Below, one piece after another: positions 1-8,471 of a stretch of 64,000 nucleotides of DNA. Below the pieces are notes generated by a model. That model made no database searches, was not told the origin of the DNA, and was given only the letters and a program-made list of their open reading frames with translations. The number at the start of each line of letters is the position of its first letter. The stretch's first letter is position 1. Position numbers and translations under genes: made by a program. Source of the stretch: an uncultured Litoreibacter sp. (GTDB taxonomy: Bacteria > Pseudomonadota > Alphaproteobacteria > Rhodobacterales > Rhodobacteraceae); NCBI GenBank assembly GCA_947492995.1, contig CANLOU010000004.1:62001-126000 (forward strand). Direction: 5' to 3'.

Positions 1-717
1 GAAGACCGGAGCCGCGCAATCGACATCACCGTTACAGGTATGGCCTTCTGCGTTGTACTCTGGAACTTTGACCTGAACCATCGGGTATTTGCCCAACACG
101 GCGGTCGGTGCCCAGTAATAGCCAAACCAAGGCTCTTTGTCGGCATAGGCCGCGGCGATGGATGTTTGCAACGTCTCACCGGAACCGTGCTGGAAGCGCT
201 CAAGGCCACTGGCCTCAGCTTCTGCAGCGATCAGGTTATTGTTGTTGATAATATCGCAGGCCCAGCCCGATGGGCAGTCGTGGAATTTGCCGCCAACAGC
301 GGCAGGGTTGGCCATGATGCCTTCCCATGTGGTCAGCTCCGGGTTGCTTTCGGCCAGATAGGCCGGGATCCACCAGGCCTCGACGCCGCCGTCGGACAAG
401 ACGTCGGCCACTTCAACCAATTTGCCCTCATCAACAAGACCTTGATAGGACGGTGTCGAGTTCACCCATACCTCGGTCAGGATGTCAGGCTCGCCGGTTT
501 CGGCCAATGACGTAAGGGCCGGGACCGTGGAGGACGGCACTTTTTGTACGTCGCATCCGTAGCCCTGCTCCATGAGGAACGTTGCAACAGCGGTAACAAC
601 GGCTGAAGAGGCCCAGTCCATTTCTGTGATCGAAACTTCGCCGCAATCGGCATAAGCGGCGCTTGCGCCCATTGTGAAAGACACAGCAACGGCCGCGCCA
701 GCAAATACTTTTTTCAT
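1..717 (-). CDS. Glycine betaine/proline-type ABC transporter substrate-binding protein (ProX/OpuAC family), C-terminus cut by window edge
   Basis: About 239 residues are visible. The gene starts at an ATG at 717 and runs off the left edge. The N-terminus is a classic signal peptide (MKKVFAGAAVAVSFTMGASAAYA), followed by a mature start with CGEVSITEMDWASSA. Aromatic-rich segments such as EAWWIPAYLAE and EPWFGYYWAPTAVLGKY are typical of the OpuAC/ProX fold, in which Trp and Tyr residues cage a quaternary ammonium group. The protein would bind a betaine- or choline-like compatible solute in the periplasm and deliver it to a permease lying outside the window. The leader TTTTTTCAT, read on the minus strand, is preceded by a GGGAGAAA-type ribosome site. 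The substrate is inferred from the family only. Confidence 0.88.
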   Translation of the reverse strand, partial: MKKVFAGAAVAVSFTMGASAAYADCGEVSITEMDWASSAVVTAVATFLMEQGYGCDVQKVPSSTVPALTSLAETGEPDILTEVWVNSTPSYQGLVDEGKLVEVADVLSDGGVEAWWIPAYLAESNPELTTWEGIMANPAAVGGKFHDCPSGWACDIINNNNLIAAEAEASGLERFQHGSGETLQTSIAAAYADKEPWFGYYWAPTAVLGKYPMVQVKVPEYNAEGHTCNGDVDCAAPVF

Positions 718-861
718 TCTTTTCTCCCTGTTTTTCCCCGCGCAAGGAGCGCCTTGGGAAAGTGTGCGGGATTAGAAACATAATTCCGGAATGGGTGCGA
801 GCAGAAATATGTGGGCTTTGCTTGGTTTCGCCAGATCACGTGAAAGGCCTGATTTTGGGCC

Positions 862-887
862 GTTACCCATCCCTGCCGATGGGATAA
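862..887. other. Hairpin between the lactonase gene and the ProX-like gene
   Basis: GTTACCCATC and GATGGGATAAC form a stem around a 6-nt CCTGCC loop. It lies 25 nt beyond the lactonase stop and could end or protect that transcript. No T-tract follows on either strand, so intrinsic termination is not supported. Confidence 0.35.
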
Positions 888-911
888 CAGGCTTGACCCA
901 CGTGAAGGTTG

Positions 912-1811
912 TTAGGGCCGCTGTGCCCCCTGGCGGTTTAGCTTGATCGCGTAAACGCTTGTGGTTGCTGTGATAAACAGCTGCTGCTTGCCCCGCCCAC
1001 CAAAACACACATTCGACACCAATTCCGGCACCAAGATTTTGCCCATCAATGCGCCCTTGGGCGAAATGCAATGGACGCCGTCAGCCGCCGACGACCAGAT
1101 ATTGCCGTCAGTGTCCAGCCGAATCCCGTCGGACGCGCCGGGGTTGATTTCATGGAAGACATCGCCGCCAGACAAAGCGCCGTCGGCCGCTACGTCAAAG
1201 CGACGAATATGTTGCGGGTCGTCACTGAACATGCGCCCTGTGTCGGCCAAAAAGAGCGCCGTTTCATCTGGTGAGAAAGCCAGGCCGTTCGGACAGTTCC
1301 CGTCCCCGATCATGACGTCGATGTCCTGGGTATCGGGGGTCACGCGATACAGGTTGCAGGGCAGTTCCTGTTTCGCCTTGTACCCCTCGTAATTGGTCAT
1401 GATGCCGTAATGGGGATCGGTGAACCAAATCGTCCCGTCTGATTTCACCACGACATCGTTGGGGGAATTCAACGGTTTGCCGTCATACTGATCGGCGATT
1501 ACAGTAATCGTCCCGTCATGTTCAGTGCGCGTCACGCGACGCAGACCGTGTTCGCACGAAATGAGGCGACCTTGCAGGTCCCGGGTATGCCCGTTCGAAT
1601 AATTCGAGGGCGCCCGATATGTGCTGACACCTGTATCCGGGGACCAGCGCATGATGCGGTTGTTCGGGATGTCGGAAAACAGCAGGCAATTTGCGTCGCC
1701 AAACCAGACCGGGCCTTCAACCCAGTCAAACCCCGTGGCCAGCTGTTTGACCGGCGCGTTAAAGAGAACGTATTCGCCAAATTTCGGGTCAATCACTTCG
1801 TAGAACGACAT
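912..1811 (-). CDS. SMP-30/gluconolactonase/LRE family lactonase
   Basis: The 299-residue beta-propeller lactonase belongs to the SMP-30/regucalcin family. The expected metal ligands are visible: the Glu of WVEGPVW near residue 32, the Asn of NSPNDVVV near 117, and the Asp of ASDGIRLD near 220. There is no signal peptide, so it is probably cytosolic. It would hydrolyse a sugar lactone such as D-glucono-1,5-lactone to the free acid, feeding the gluconate/idonate genes that follow. It is divergent from the GlcG-like gene, and the 79-bp gap holds a TGTTATCGATACCA operator. The exact lactone cannot be read from the sequence. Confidence 0.88.
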   Translation of the reverse strand: MSFYEVIDPKFGEYVLFNAPVKQLATGFDWVEGPVWFGDANCLLFSDIPNNRIMRWSPDTGVSTYRAPSNYSNGHTRDLQGRLISCEHGLRRVTRTEHDGTITVIADQYDGKPLNSPNDVVVKSDGTIWFTDPHYGIMTNYEGYKAKQELPCNLYRVTPDTQDIDVMIGDGNCPNGLAFSPDETALFLADTGRMFSDDPQHIRRFDVAADGALSGGDVFHEINPGASDGIRLDTDGNIWSSAADGVHCISPKGALMGKILVPELVSNVCFGGRGKQQLFITATTSVYAIKLNRQGAQRP

Positions 1812-1846
1812 AGGTCTCTTTCCTCAAACGACAGTTTGCGCGATGG

Positions 1847-1860
1847 TGTTATCGATACCA
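1847..1860. promoter_or_regulatory. LacI/GntR-type operator O1 (TGTTATCGATACCA)
   Basis: The site differs at one position from the perfect palindrome TGTTATCGATAACA at 3364-3377. It lies between the divergent lactonase (start 1811) and GlcG-like gene (start 1891), where it could control both. It probably binds the LacI-family regulator at 12232, whose own promoter carries the same motif. Confidence 0.75.
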
Positions 1861-1890
1861 TTTATTCGCATCAACTGGGAAGGCAATCTT

Positions 1891-2307
1891 ATGGCCTACA
1901 CTGTTTCCACGCATAATCTCACCCATTCAGGCGCTATGGCAATGCTCCAAGCGGCAATTTCGAAAGCCGAGGAGATCGGGCAACCGCAATGCATCGTCAT
2001 AGTCGACGCGAGCGGCGAACTTCTCGCAGAGATTCGCATGACAGGCGCAAAGTTTCTGAGCAGAAAGAGCGCCTTGTCGAAGGCGCTGACGGCATCGTCC
2101 ATCCGGGCCGGTTCGGAGACGGTTCCCGAACACGTGCGCCCGTTCATTGCGATGGCGACAGGTGGATTGGTGACCGGGCTTCCCGGTGGTTTGCCGATCA
2201 TTATTGACGGTGTCTGCGTCGGAGGTATCGGCGTCGGGTCTGGCAGCGGCGATCAGGATTTAGCCGTCGCATCGGCGGCCCTGCGGGCAGTTGATACTGA
2301 TGTCTAG
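1891..2307 (+). CDS. GlcG/HbpS family protein (heme-binding-like, DUF336)
   Basis: The protein has 138 residues. The ATG at 1891 was chosen over the in-frame 1843 start because GGGAAGG sits a few bases upstream and the operator lies before it. The sequence has the GlcG pattern: an N-terminal helix with a tHSGAMAMLQAAISKAEE region, a VIVDASGELLAEIRM strand, and a Gly-rich C-terminus (GGLPIIIDGVCVGGIGVGSG). Family members occur beside glycolate, sugar-acid and diol catabolic genes, and some bind heme, but their biochemical role is mostly unknown. Its TAG stop overlaps the idonate dehydrogenase stop in a shared CTAG. Confidence 0.85.
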   Translation: MAYTVSTHNLTHSGAMAMLQAAISKAEEIGQPQCIVIVDASGELLAEIRMTGAKFLSRKSALSKALTASSIRAGSETVPEHVRPFIAMATGGLVTGLPGGLPIIIDGVCVGGIGVGSGSGDQDLAVASAALRAVDTDV

Positions 2308-3335
2308 GAGAACACAATTTGCGCTTTCACGACTTGGCTGCGGTCCCCGGCCAATTCAAAGGCCGCTACGGCGTCATCCATTGGCAGGCTGTGCGTTATG
2401 AGTGGCTTTACGTCGATCAGCCCCTTTTGCATCAATGACACGCCGGTGAAGAACTCTTCGTGAAACCGAAAGGAGCCTCTAAGCTCAAGCTCCTTGGCGG
2501 TTATGGCCATCATCGGCAGTGACATGTCACCGCCGAGGCCCAATTGCATAATGACGCCGCTCGGTCGCATGGCAGGGATCGCAGCAGCCAATGCCGCGCC
2601 AACGCCTGAACATTCATAGAGCACGTCGAACGTGCCCTTGTTTGCGGAAAACTCTGTAAGGCCGTCTGGCGTGGCCGCCATGTTTACAACGGCATCCGCC
2701 CCCACAATGCGCGCCATTTCAAGGGTGAAATCTGAAATGTCGGTTGCGACGACCTGATCCGCGCCCGCACGGCGCGCCGCAATAATTGACAGCAGCCCGA
2801 TAGGGCCGCAGCCGGTCACCAGCACCGACTTTCCAAGCATCGGGCCTGCACGACGGGTTGCATGCAAACAGACCGCCAAGGGCTCTGCCATTGCGGCTTC
2901 GCCGGCGCTCAGCCCGTCGGCGATTGCACATTGCGCGGCGTTCGCCACCAAGGTCTGACGAAACGCGCCCTGGATATGGGGAAAGGGCATGGCCGATCCA
3001 TAGAACCTCATGTTCAGGCACTGGTTGTGGCTGCCTTCGTTACAAAAGCGGCACTCCCCGCAGGGCCGCGACGGGGAGACCGCAACCAACTGACCGACCT
3101 CTAGCCCGTCAACGCCGGGACCCAATTCAGCGATATGGCCAGACACTTCGTGGCCCAGCACCATCGGCTCTTTCAGGGTGATTGGGCCAAAGCCGCCATG
3201 GTTGTAGTAATGAAGATCCGATCCGCAAATTCCGCCAGCCGCCATTTGTATCACGACTTCGCCATGACCGGGCTTTTGGGGCTCCTGATGCTCAATTCGT
3301 AAGTCCTTGGCGGCGTGGATGACGATGGATTTCAT
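2304..3335 (-). CDS. idnD: Zinc-dependent MDR alcohol dehydrogenase, L-idonate 5-dehydrogenase type
   Basis: The zinc-containing medium-chain dehydrogenase has 343 residues from the ATG at 3335. A GTG at 3359 would add 8 residues. Catalytic zinc ligands are suggested by CGSDLHYYN and GHEVSG, and a structural zinc loop is clear in CGECRFCNEGSHNQC. The nucleotide-binding motif is VTGCGPIGLL. Length and local motifs fit L-idonate 5-dehydrogenase, which interconverts L-idonate and 5-keto-D-gluconate. Its partner, an SDR like 5-ketogluconate reductase, is divergently transcribed next door with gluconokinase, as in the E. coli GntII (idn) pathway. The shared promoter holds a perfect LacI-type operator. 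Sorbitol- or threonine-type specificity is not excluded. Confidence 0.8.
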   Translation of the reverse strand: MKSIVIHAAKDLRIEHQEPQKPGHGEVVIQMAAGGICGSDLHYYNHGGFGPITLKEPMVLGHEVSGHIAELGPGVDGLEVGQLVAVSPSRPCGECRFCNEGSHNQCLNMRFYGSAMPFPHIQGAFRQTLVANAAQCAIADGLSAGEAAMAEPLAVCLHATRRAGPMLGKSVLVTGCGPIGLLSIIAARRAGADQVVATDISDFTLEMARIVGADAVVNMAATPDGLTEFSANKGTFDVLYECSGVGAALAAAIPAMRPSGVIMQLGLGGDMSLPMMAITAKELELRGSFRFHEEFFTGVSLMQKGLIDVKPLITHSLPMDDAVAAFELAGDRSQVVKAQIVFS

Positions 3336-3362
3336 GGGTGTGGCCTGTTTGCTTGACACGGA

Positions 3363-3378
3363 ATGTTATCGATAACAT
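3363..3378. promoter_or_regulatory. LacI/GntR-type operator O2 (perfect 16-bp palindrome ATGTTATCGATAACAT)
   Basis: The perfect inverted repeat lies in the divergent promoter between the idonate dehydrogenase gene (start 3335) and the SDR-gluconokinase operon (start 3422). It has the half-site spacing of LacI-family operators and resembles the TGTTA..TAACA form known for gluconate regulators. The same core recurs at 1847 and 12201. Confidence 0.85.
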
Positions 3379-3421
3379 AAATTGAAGTGACGCAAGAAGT
3401 CGAGACCCAAAGGGGATGCAC

Positions 3422-4195
3422 ATGAGCACCAATACGTCACTCTTCGATCTTACAGGCAAACGTGCCCTTATCACCGGATCATCGCAAGGCATTGGCTATG
3501 CTTTGGCGACTGGATTGGCGCATGCGGGCGCGGAAATCGTCCTGAATGGTCGCGACGGCGCCAAGCTGGACAAGGCCGCCGAGACGCTGCGCGCAGACGG
3601 GGCGACGGTACATAGCGTGGTCTTCGACGCCACCGAGCATGACACCGTCCGGTCAGCCGTTGACGCATTCGAGGCCGAAACGGGAGCCATCGACATTTTG
3701 GTCAACAATGCAGGCATGCAGCACCGCACAGAGCTGGAGAATTTCCCCGCCGACGCATTTGAAAAGCTGCTGCAAACCAATATCGCCAGCGTCTTTCATG
3801 TGGGCCAGGCCGTCGCACGCCACATGATCGGGCGCGGCGCGGGCAAGATCATCAACATCGCATCGGTGCAGACGGCCTTGGCGCGTCCGTGCATCGCGCC
3901 TTATACGGCGACCAAGGGTGCTGTGGGCAACCTGACCAAGGGCATGGCAACCGACTGGGCCAAGCACGGGCTGCAATGCAATGCCATCGCGCCGGGCTAT
4001 TTCGACACGCCGCTTAATGCAGCCTTGGTGGCTGATCCTGAATTCTCGGCATGGCTGGAAAAACGCACCCCAGCGGGTCGGTGGGGGCAGGTTGAAGAGC
4101 TGGTCGGGGCATGCGTCTTCCTGTCCTCGCCTGCGTCGAGCTTTGTAAACGGGCACACGCTTTATGTGGACGGTGGGATCACGGCGTCGCTGTGA
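3422..4195 (+). CDS. idnO: SDR-family oxidoreductase, gluconate 5-dehydrogenase (5-ketogluconate reductase) type
   Basis: This classical short-chain dehydrogenase has 257 residues. The cofactor motif is TGSSQGIGYALA near residue 20, the NAG motif is ILVNNAGMQH near 100, and the catalytic Ser is in IASVQTALA. The Tyr-Lys pair is YTATKGAV, and the C-terminal VNGHTLYVDGG is typical. The ATG at 3422 has AAAGGGG spaced 6-7 nt upstream; the ATG at 3416 sits directly on that site. It would reduce 5-keto-D-gluconate to D-gluconate, which the overlapping gluconokinase then phosphorylates. It is the first gene of a tightly overlapped operon (3422-5908). Confidence 0.83.
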   Translation: MSTNTSLFDLTGKRALITGSSQGIGYALATGLAHAGAEIVLNGRDGAKLDKAAETLRADGATVHSVVFDATEHDTVRSAVDAFEAETGAIDILVNNAGMQHRTELENFPADAFEKLLQTNIASVFHVGQAVARHMIGRGAGKIINIASVQTALARPCIAPYTATKGAVGNLTKGMATDWAKHGLQCNAIAPGYFDTPLNAALVADPEFSAWLEKRTPAGRWGQVEELVGACVFLSSPASSFVNGHTLYVDGGITASL

Positions 4196-4695
4196 CGCTG
4201 CGTGTCGTCGTCATGGGCGTCGCGGGGTGCGGCAAGTCTTCCGTGGGGGAGGCGGTCGCCGCTAAACTGGCAGCCTCATATCTGGATGGCGACGATCTAC
4301 ATCCAGCCGCAAACATCGCCAAGATGTCCGCGGGAACGCCGTTGAATGACGCGGACCGCGCGCCATGGTTGGACCTTATCGGTGCAAAGCTGGGGTCAAC
4401 GCGCACGCCGTTGCTGATTGGGTGTTCGGCGCTGAAGCAAGCGTACCGTGACCGGATTCGGGCCGGTGCCAACGCAGATGTCTGGTTCCTGCATCTGGCC
4501 GGAGACCGCGCCGTGATTGAAAACCGCATGTCGCAGCGCACAGGCCACTTCATGCCTGTCAGCTTGCTCGACAGCCAGTTCGCAGCACTCGAACCGCTTT
4601 CGCGCAATGAGCAGGGGGCCGCCATTGATATCGACCAAACATTTGACCGCGTCGTGGCATCGGCTGTCGCGGCGTTAGAAAGGGATTTCTCATGA
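4192..4695 (+). CDS. gntK: Gluconokinase (GntK/IdnK family)
   Basis: The protein has 167 residues. The GTG start at 4192 overlaps the SDR stop in GTGA, which avoids an implausible 27-residue upstream extension. The P-loop GVAGCGKS is at residues 9-16, followed by the family-typical YLDGDDLHP and KMSAGTPLNDADRAPWL blocks, then GCSALKQAYRDRIR and RTGHFMPVSLLDSQ. It phosphorylates D-gluconate to 6-phosphogluconate with ATP in the cytosol, for entry into the Entner-Doudoroff or pentose phosphate pathway. Length and motif order match the family, so the call is firm. Confidence 0.93.
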   Translation: MTLRVVVMGVAGCGKSSVGEAVAAKLAASYLDGDDLHPAANIAKMSAGTPLNDADRAPWLDLIGAKLGSTRTPLLIGCSALKQAYRDRIRAGANADVWFLHLAGDRAVIENRMSQRTGHFMPVSLLDSQFAALEPLSRNEQGAAIDIDQTFDRVVASAVAALERDFS

Positions 4696-5579
4696 CCAAA
4701 ACAGTTGCACTTATCGGGGCAGGTGCCATGGGCGGGGCCATTGGCACGCGACTTTTGGAAACCGGCCACACCTTGCGGGTGTTTGATCTGAATGCAGACG
4801 CCGTAGCGGCCCTTGTAACAAAAGGGGCAATAGCGGCCGAAAGCGCGGCGGATGCGGCCAAGGGCGCATATGCCGCAATCACAAGCCTGAACGCGCCCCG
4901 CATCGTTGACCTCGCAATCTTCGGGAAAGACGGTGCGGCGGAGGGCGCGGACACGGGCATGCTTGTCATCGACATGTCGTCCATCGACCCCGAAGCCACC
5001 AAAGAGCTTGCCATGAGAGCCAAAGACCACGGGCTGCGCTGGGTTGATAGCCCGCTGTCGGGCGGCGCCCCCAAGGCGCTGACGGGTGAGTTGACCTTGA
5101 TGGCAGGTGGTGAAGATCAGGACGTCAAAGACGCCCATGAGGTGCTGAAACATGTTTCGGCCAACTACACGCATATGGGGCCTGCCGGCGCTGGTCAGAC
5201 GACCAAGCTTATCAATCAGGTGTTGTGTGGTTTGGGCTTTCTGGCGGTTGCGGAGGCCACGCAACTGGCGCTCGACGCGGGCGTCGACGCCGCCAAAATC
5301 CCGCAAGCCTTGAAAGGTGGCCGCGCCGACAGCGCGCTGTTGCAGGAATATATGCCACGCTATGTGGCCAAGGATTACCGACGCACAGGCCGCATCGACA
5401 ACATGGTCAAAGACCTCAACGGCGCGCAGGATCTGGCGCGGCTGACCAACACCGCCATGCCCATGACCGCCGTCTGCCAGGAGGTACACCGCATGCTGAC
5501 CGCCGCAGGTTTGGGCGGCGAGGATCAGGCCGCCCTGATGGAATACTTCCAAGGGATCAATAAGGAGAATTTCGCATGA
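4692..5579 (+). CDS. NAD(P)-dependent beta-hydroxyacid dehydrogenase (HIBADH / 6-phosphogluconate dehydrogenase-like)
   Basis: The 295-residue dehydrogenase overlaps the kinase stop in ATGA. The Rossmann motif is LIGAGAMGGAIGTRLLETGH near residues 7-25. The substrate-binding block is DSPLSGGAPKALTGELTLMAGG near 118, and the catalytic Lys lies in GAGQTTKLINQVL near 168. This family covers 3-hydroxyisobutyrate dehydrogenase, tartronate semialdehyde reductase and short 6-phosphogluconate dehydrogenases. Its place after gluconokinase suggests an aldonate or aldonate-derived substrate. Full-length Gnd is about 470 residues, so this is not a classical Gnd. The substrate is not assignable from sequence alone. 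Confidence 0.82.
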   Translation: MTKTVALIGAGAMGGAIGTRLLETGHTLRVFDLNADAVAALVTKGAIAAESAADAAKGAYAAITSLNAPRIVDLAIFGKDGAAEGADTGMLVIDMSSIDPEATKELAMRAKDHGLRWVDSPLSGGAPKALTGELTLMAGGEDQDVKDAHEVLKHVSANYTHMGPAGAGQTTKLINQVLCGLGFLAVAEATQLALDAGVDAAKIPQALKGGRADSALLQEYMPRYVAKDYRRTGRIDNMVKDLNGAQDLARLTNTAMPMTAVCQEVHRMLTAAGLGGEDQAALMEYFQGINKENFA

Positions 5580-5908
5580 TTACCCGATTTGCTTTGTTCG
5601 AAGGGGCGGTGAAACCCGGCCACCAGGACGCGTTCCGCGCAGCTGTCAAAGACCGGCTCGTGCCGCTTTGGACGCAATTCCCGGGGGCTACGAATGTCGA
5701 CGTGATGTTTGGCGACGACCGCGACGAGGGCGCGCCGGAATTTCCGCTGATGTTGGCGATCACCTATGAAAACGAGGCTGGTATGGAAAGCGCGTTGGCC
5801 TCGCCCTTCCGGTCGCAGTCGCGCGACGTCACGGGCGAGATCGTCGCCGAACATTTCGACGGTCGCATCCATCACCACGTGACCGAGCTGAACCGCTACC
5901 CGACTTAA
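5576..5908 (+). CDS. Small dimeric alpha/beta-barrel-like protein of unknown function
   Basis: The 110-residue protein is the last gene of the sugar-acid operon and starts in an ATGA overlap at 5576. It opens MITRFALFEGAVKPGHQDAF and has a beta-alpha-beta pattern with a regularly spaced acidic FGDDRDEGAPEFPL segment, then an ITYENEAGMESAL helix and a His-rich IHHHVTEL end. This is like EthD/Dabb/ABM ferredoxin-like proteins, which act as mutarotases, monooxygenases or stress proteins. A sugar-acid mutarotase role would suit the operon but is speculation. Confidence 0.65.
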   Translation: MITRFALFEGAVKPGHQDAFRAAVKDRLVPLWTQFPGATNVDVMFGDDRDEGAPEFPLMLAITYENEAGMESALASPFRSQSRDVTGEIVAEHFDGRIHHHVTELNRYPT

Positions 5909-5911
5909 GTG

Positions 5912-6643
5912 CTACTCACCCGCCTGTGGGCTTTTGCCCGAATGGCGGGTGATCCCCAGCCCAATGGGCCTGCGTTGATTGCCGGGGAGGGACGGGTCGG
6001 GTCCCCAGATTGCCTGATAGGTGTCCAGCACCATCCCGCGCCGCTGCATCGCAACGGATGCCACAATAAGGCACCCCCACCACAACACCAAACTCAGCCA
6101 CATCCAGTTGTACCCATTGGCCTGCCAAAGGCCGGATATGAGTGTTGCAGCAGAGAGCGCCAGGGCGACATATCCCGCCGATTTGTGGATATACTCAAAG
6201 GCCAAGCGGCGCGGTGTCATGTCGAAATGGTCGCCGTTCAAGGACCCGTCTGCGGCCGGCTCCGTGGGGCCGCCTTTGGTTCCGCGCAGGATGCCTCCGG
6301 CGATTTGCAACACGGCCAAGGCCACCACGGTCCAGCCCATCCACCAATGCGGGCCGGGCATGGCGCCACGTTCAAACGGGGCGTTCAGGATAAGCCACAA
6401 CCCCACCAGCATCAGCACAAAGGCGCTGTATTGGCAGATGCGATGCGTGTTCCACCAAAACCGGCTGTCCAGCCGTGTGGGCCAATCCTGCCCCGGGGTG
6501 ACTTTGAAATAGCGCGCAATGAAAATGCCGGATGGGACCAGAATGCCCCACGCCGCGACCATGATCCTTGCGTGCCAGCTGAGATGCCACCCGACATCGT
6601 GCACGCGGGCCGTATCCATCGGGGATAGCAGCCACTCCAGCAT
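5912..6643 (-). CDS. Cytochrome b561-domain membrane protein
   Basis: The 243-residue integral membrane protein has about six hydrophobic segments. Four conserved-looking histidines occur in the order expected for a two-heme b561 core: WHARIM near residue 23, NTHRICQY near 64, PHWWMGW near 97, and IHKSAGY near 150. Such proteins move electrons across the membrane, for example from ascorbate or to ferric iron. The start overlaps the stop of the upstream sugar-transporter permease in TGATG, so the two are translationally coupled. No DOMON domain is present in the reading frame. Why it is paired with a carbohydrate importer is not clear. Confidence 0.82.
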   Translation of the reverse strand: MLEWLLSPMDTARVHDVGWHLSWHARIMVAAWGILVPSGIFIARYFKVTPGQDWPTRLDSRFWWNTHRICQYSAFVLMLVGLWLILNAPFERGAMPGPHWWMGWTVVALAVLQIAGGILRGTKGGPTEPAADGSLNGDHFDMTPRRLAFEYIHKSAGYVALALSAATLISGLWQANGYNWMWLSLVLWWGCLIVASVAMQRRGMVLDTYQAIWGPDPSLPGNQRRPIGLGITRHSGKSPQAGE

Positions 6644-7515
6644 CAGCCTTTGACCGCGCCGGCTGTCATCCCCGTGATAATCTGGCGCGAAGCCACGAAG
6701 GTGAAGATGATCGGGGGGATCGCCAGCAGCATGCCGGTCGCCATGATGACACCCCAGTCTATGTCAAACTCGGTGATCGAATTCACAATCGTCACGGGCA
6801 CAGTGCGCGAGTTTCGATCCGCCAGCGCGTTGGCCAGCAGGAACTCGTTCCAAGCAACACGGAAGGTGAAGATCGCGGCGGCGGCAAGGCCCGGCTTGAT
6901 AAGCGGCAGCACCACAAGAAAGAAAACCTGAAAGGGACCGGCACCGTCCATACGGGCGGCCTCTTCCAGCTGGATCGGAACTTGGACAATGAAACTCTGC
7001 AAGATCCAGATCACGAAGGGGAGGTTCATCGCGACATATACCAAGATGATGCCTGCGCGCGTACCGTCGATCTGGAACTGGAAGGTCCAGATGCCAAACA
7101 CCGGCACCAGCAGCACCGCAGGCGGCACCATGCGCATGGTCAAGGTAGACAACGACACCGTGTCGCGCCCCATAAAGCGGAATCGCACCAGCGCATAGGC
7201 CGCCATGCAGCCAATCACCAATGTCAGCACGGTCGAGACCAAAGCAATAATCAACGAGTTGACCAGCGCCCGCCCGAAGGTCTTGTCGCAGTAGTCAATA
7301 TGCGCGGCCTCGTACCATAGGAAGTCGCACAAGGCGGTCTCGTAGTTGCGGATGGTCGGCATGAAGAACAGCGACGAGGTCGAAGACATGATGTCCACAT
7401 TCAGCTTCAGCGACGTCATCAGCATCATCAGGATCGGGCCAACGGCCATCACCACCAAGGCGACCAGAAGCGCGTAATAGGCGGGGTTCTGTTTGTCGTA
7501 TATCTTCTCGGCCAT
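6643..7515 (-). CDS. Carbohydrate ABC transporter permease (MalG/UgpE-like)
   Basis: The 290-residue protein has six predicted membrane helices. The EAA cytoplasmic loop reads QLEEAARMDGAGPFQVFFLVVLP near residues 185-205, where the ATPase docks. The C-terminal region (FTFVASRQIITGMTAGAVKG) is typical of MalG-type carbohydrate permeases. It overlaps the preceding permease by one base and the following b561 gene by one base. It forms the second half of the membrane channel of the importer encoded at 6643-10983. Confidence 0.92.
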   Translation of the reverse strand: MAEKIYDKQNPAYYALLVALVVMAVGPILMMLMTSLKLNVDIMSSTSSLFFMPTIRNYETALCDFLWYEAAHIDYCDKTFGRALVNSLIIALVSTVLTLVIGCMAAYALVRFRFMGRDTVSLSTLTMRMVPPAVLLVPVFGIWTFQFQIDGTRAGIILVYVAMNLPFVIWILQSFIVQVPIQLEEAARMDGAGPFQVFFLVVLPLIKPGLAAAAIFTFRVAWNEFLLANALADRNSRTVPVTIVNSITEFDIDWGVIMATGMLLAIPPIIFTFVASRQIITGMTAGAVKG

Positions 7516-8432
7516 TACAGGTCCTCCTCGGCGGCTTTGCGCAGTCTTGCGGCGCGGAGTTCAACCGCCTTGTTGTAGAGGAACATGGCGAAGGTCAGGA
7601 TCATCAAGAGGATCAGCAGATAGTTCGACATGGCCGCCGCTTCGCCAAGCTCGCGGAATTCGGATGCCGTGCGCGAGATGCGCAGCGACAGGATTTCCGT
7701 CGACAGCCCCGGCCCGCCATTGGTCAGCACCAGGATCACCTCCAGCACTTTGAAAGCGTCGATGAGGCGCAGAAGCAGCGTCACAATCAGCACCGGCATC
7801 ATCAGCGGCAGCTTGATGTGGATGATCTGCTGCCAACCGGTGGCACCGTCAATTTTGGCGGCCTCCATGGCCGACTGAGGCAAGGATTGCAGCGCGGCGA
7901 GCGACAGGATGAAGATGAACGGCGTCCACTGCCAAACGTCGGCAATAACGACGGAGGCAAACGCCCAGTTGCCGTCAGATAGCCACGGGATTGGATCGAA
8001 GCCCATGGACTTCAACGTGCGGTTAAAGATGCCCACGGTTGGGTGGTACATGTAGCGCCACATCAGGCCGACCACGATAGGGGCGATCATCATAGGCAGG
8101 ATGAACAAGGTGCGCAGCACCGACATGCCGCGGATGTTGCGGTCCAGCAGCAGGGCAAGGCCTACGCCCAGGAACATCTCCAAGGACACGACGACCATCG
8201 CGAATTTCATGGTCACCCAAAAGCTCTCGCGGAAGCTCGCGTCGCCCAGCAGGTTGATGTAGTTGCGCAGGCCCACAAACTCGGCCTCGCCGATGCGCTG
8301 GCTGGGGTTCCAGTCCAGGAAGCTGGCGTAGACCATGTAGCCAATGGGGTAGAGCAGGGCGACTGCCATAATCACCGCCGCAGGGGCGAGGAACAAGTAA
8401 GGCGTCAGCCGATTTACATTTGCGGTTTGCAT
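7515..8432 (-). CDS. Carbohydrate ABC transporter permease (MalF/UgpA-like)
   Basis: The 305-residue inner-membrane permease has the N-terminal LTPYLFLAPAAVIMAVALLYP helix and a MalF-family EAA loop SAMEAAKIDGATGWQQIIHIKLP near residues 195-215. It ends in a basic tail (ELRAARLRKAAEEDL). It is the first permease after the binding protein and is coupled to the second permease by overlap at 7515. The ATG at 8432 is the natural start. Confidence 0.92.
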   Translation of the reverse strand: MQTANVNRLTPYLFLAPAAVIMAVALLYPIGYMVYASFLDWNPSQRIGEAEFVGLRNYINLLGDASFRESFWVTMKFAMVVVSLEMFLGVGLALLLDRNIRGMSVLRTLFILPMMIAPIVVGLMWRYMYHPTVGIFNRTLKSMGFDPIPWLSDGNWAFASVVIADVWQWTPFIFILSLAALQSLPQSAMEAAKIDGATGWQQIIHIKLPLMMPVLIVTLLLRLIDAFKVLEVILVLTNGGPGLSTEILSLRISRTASEFRELGEAAAMSNYLLILLMILTFAMFLYNKAVELRAARLRKAAEEDL

Positions 8433-8471
8433 CTGCGCGTACCCGTTAGGCGAAAAAGGGAGGGGGGGGTG

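Noticed and set aside
4179-5552. A 457-residue open frame on the minus strand over gluconokinase and the dehydrogenase
   Set aside because: It is antisense to two genes with clear motifs, and it has no motif of its own. GC-rich codon use produces such frames.
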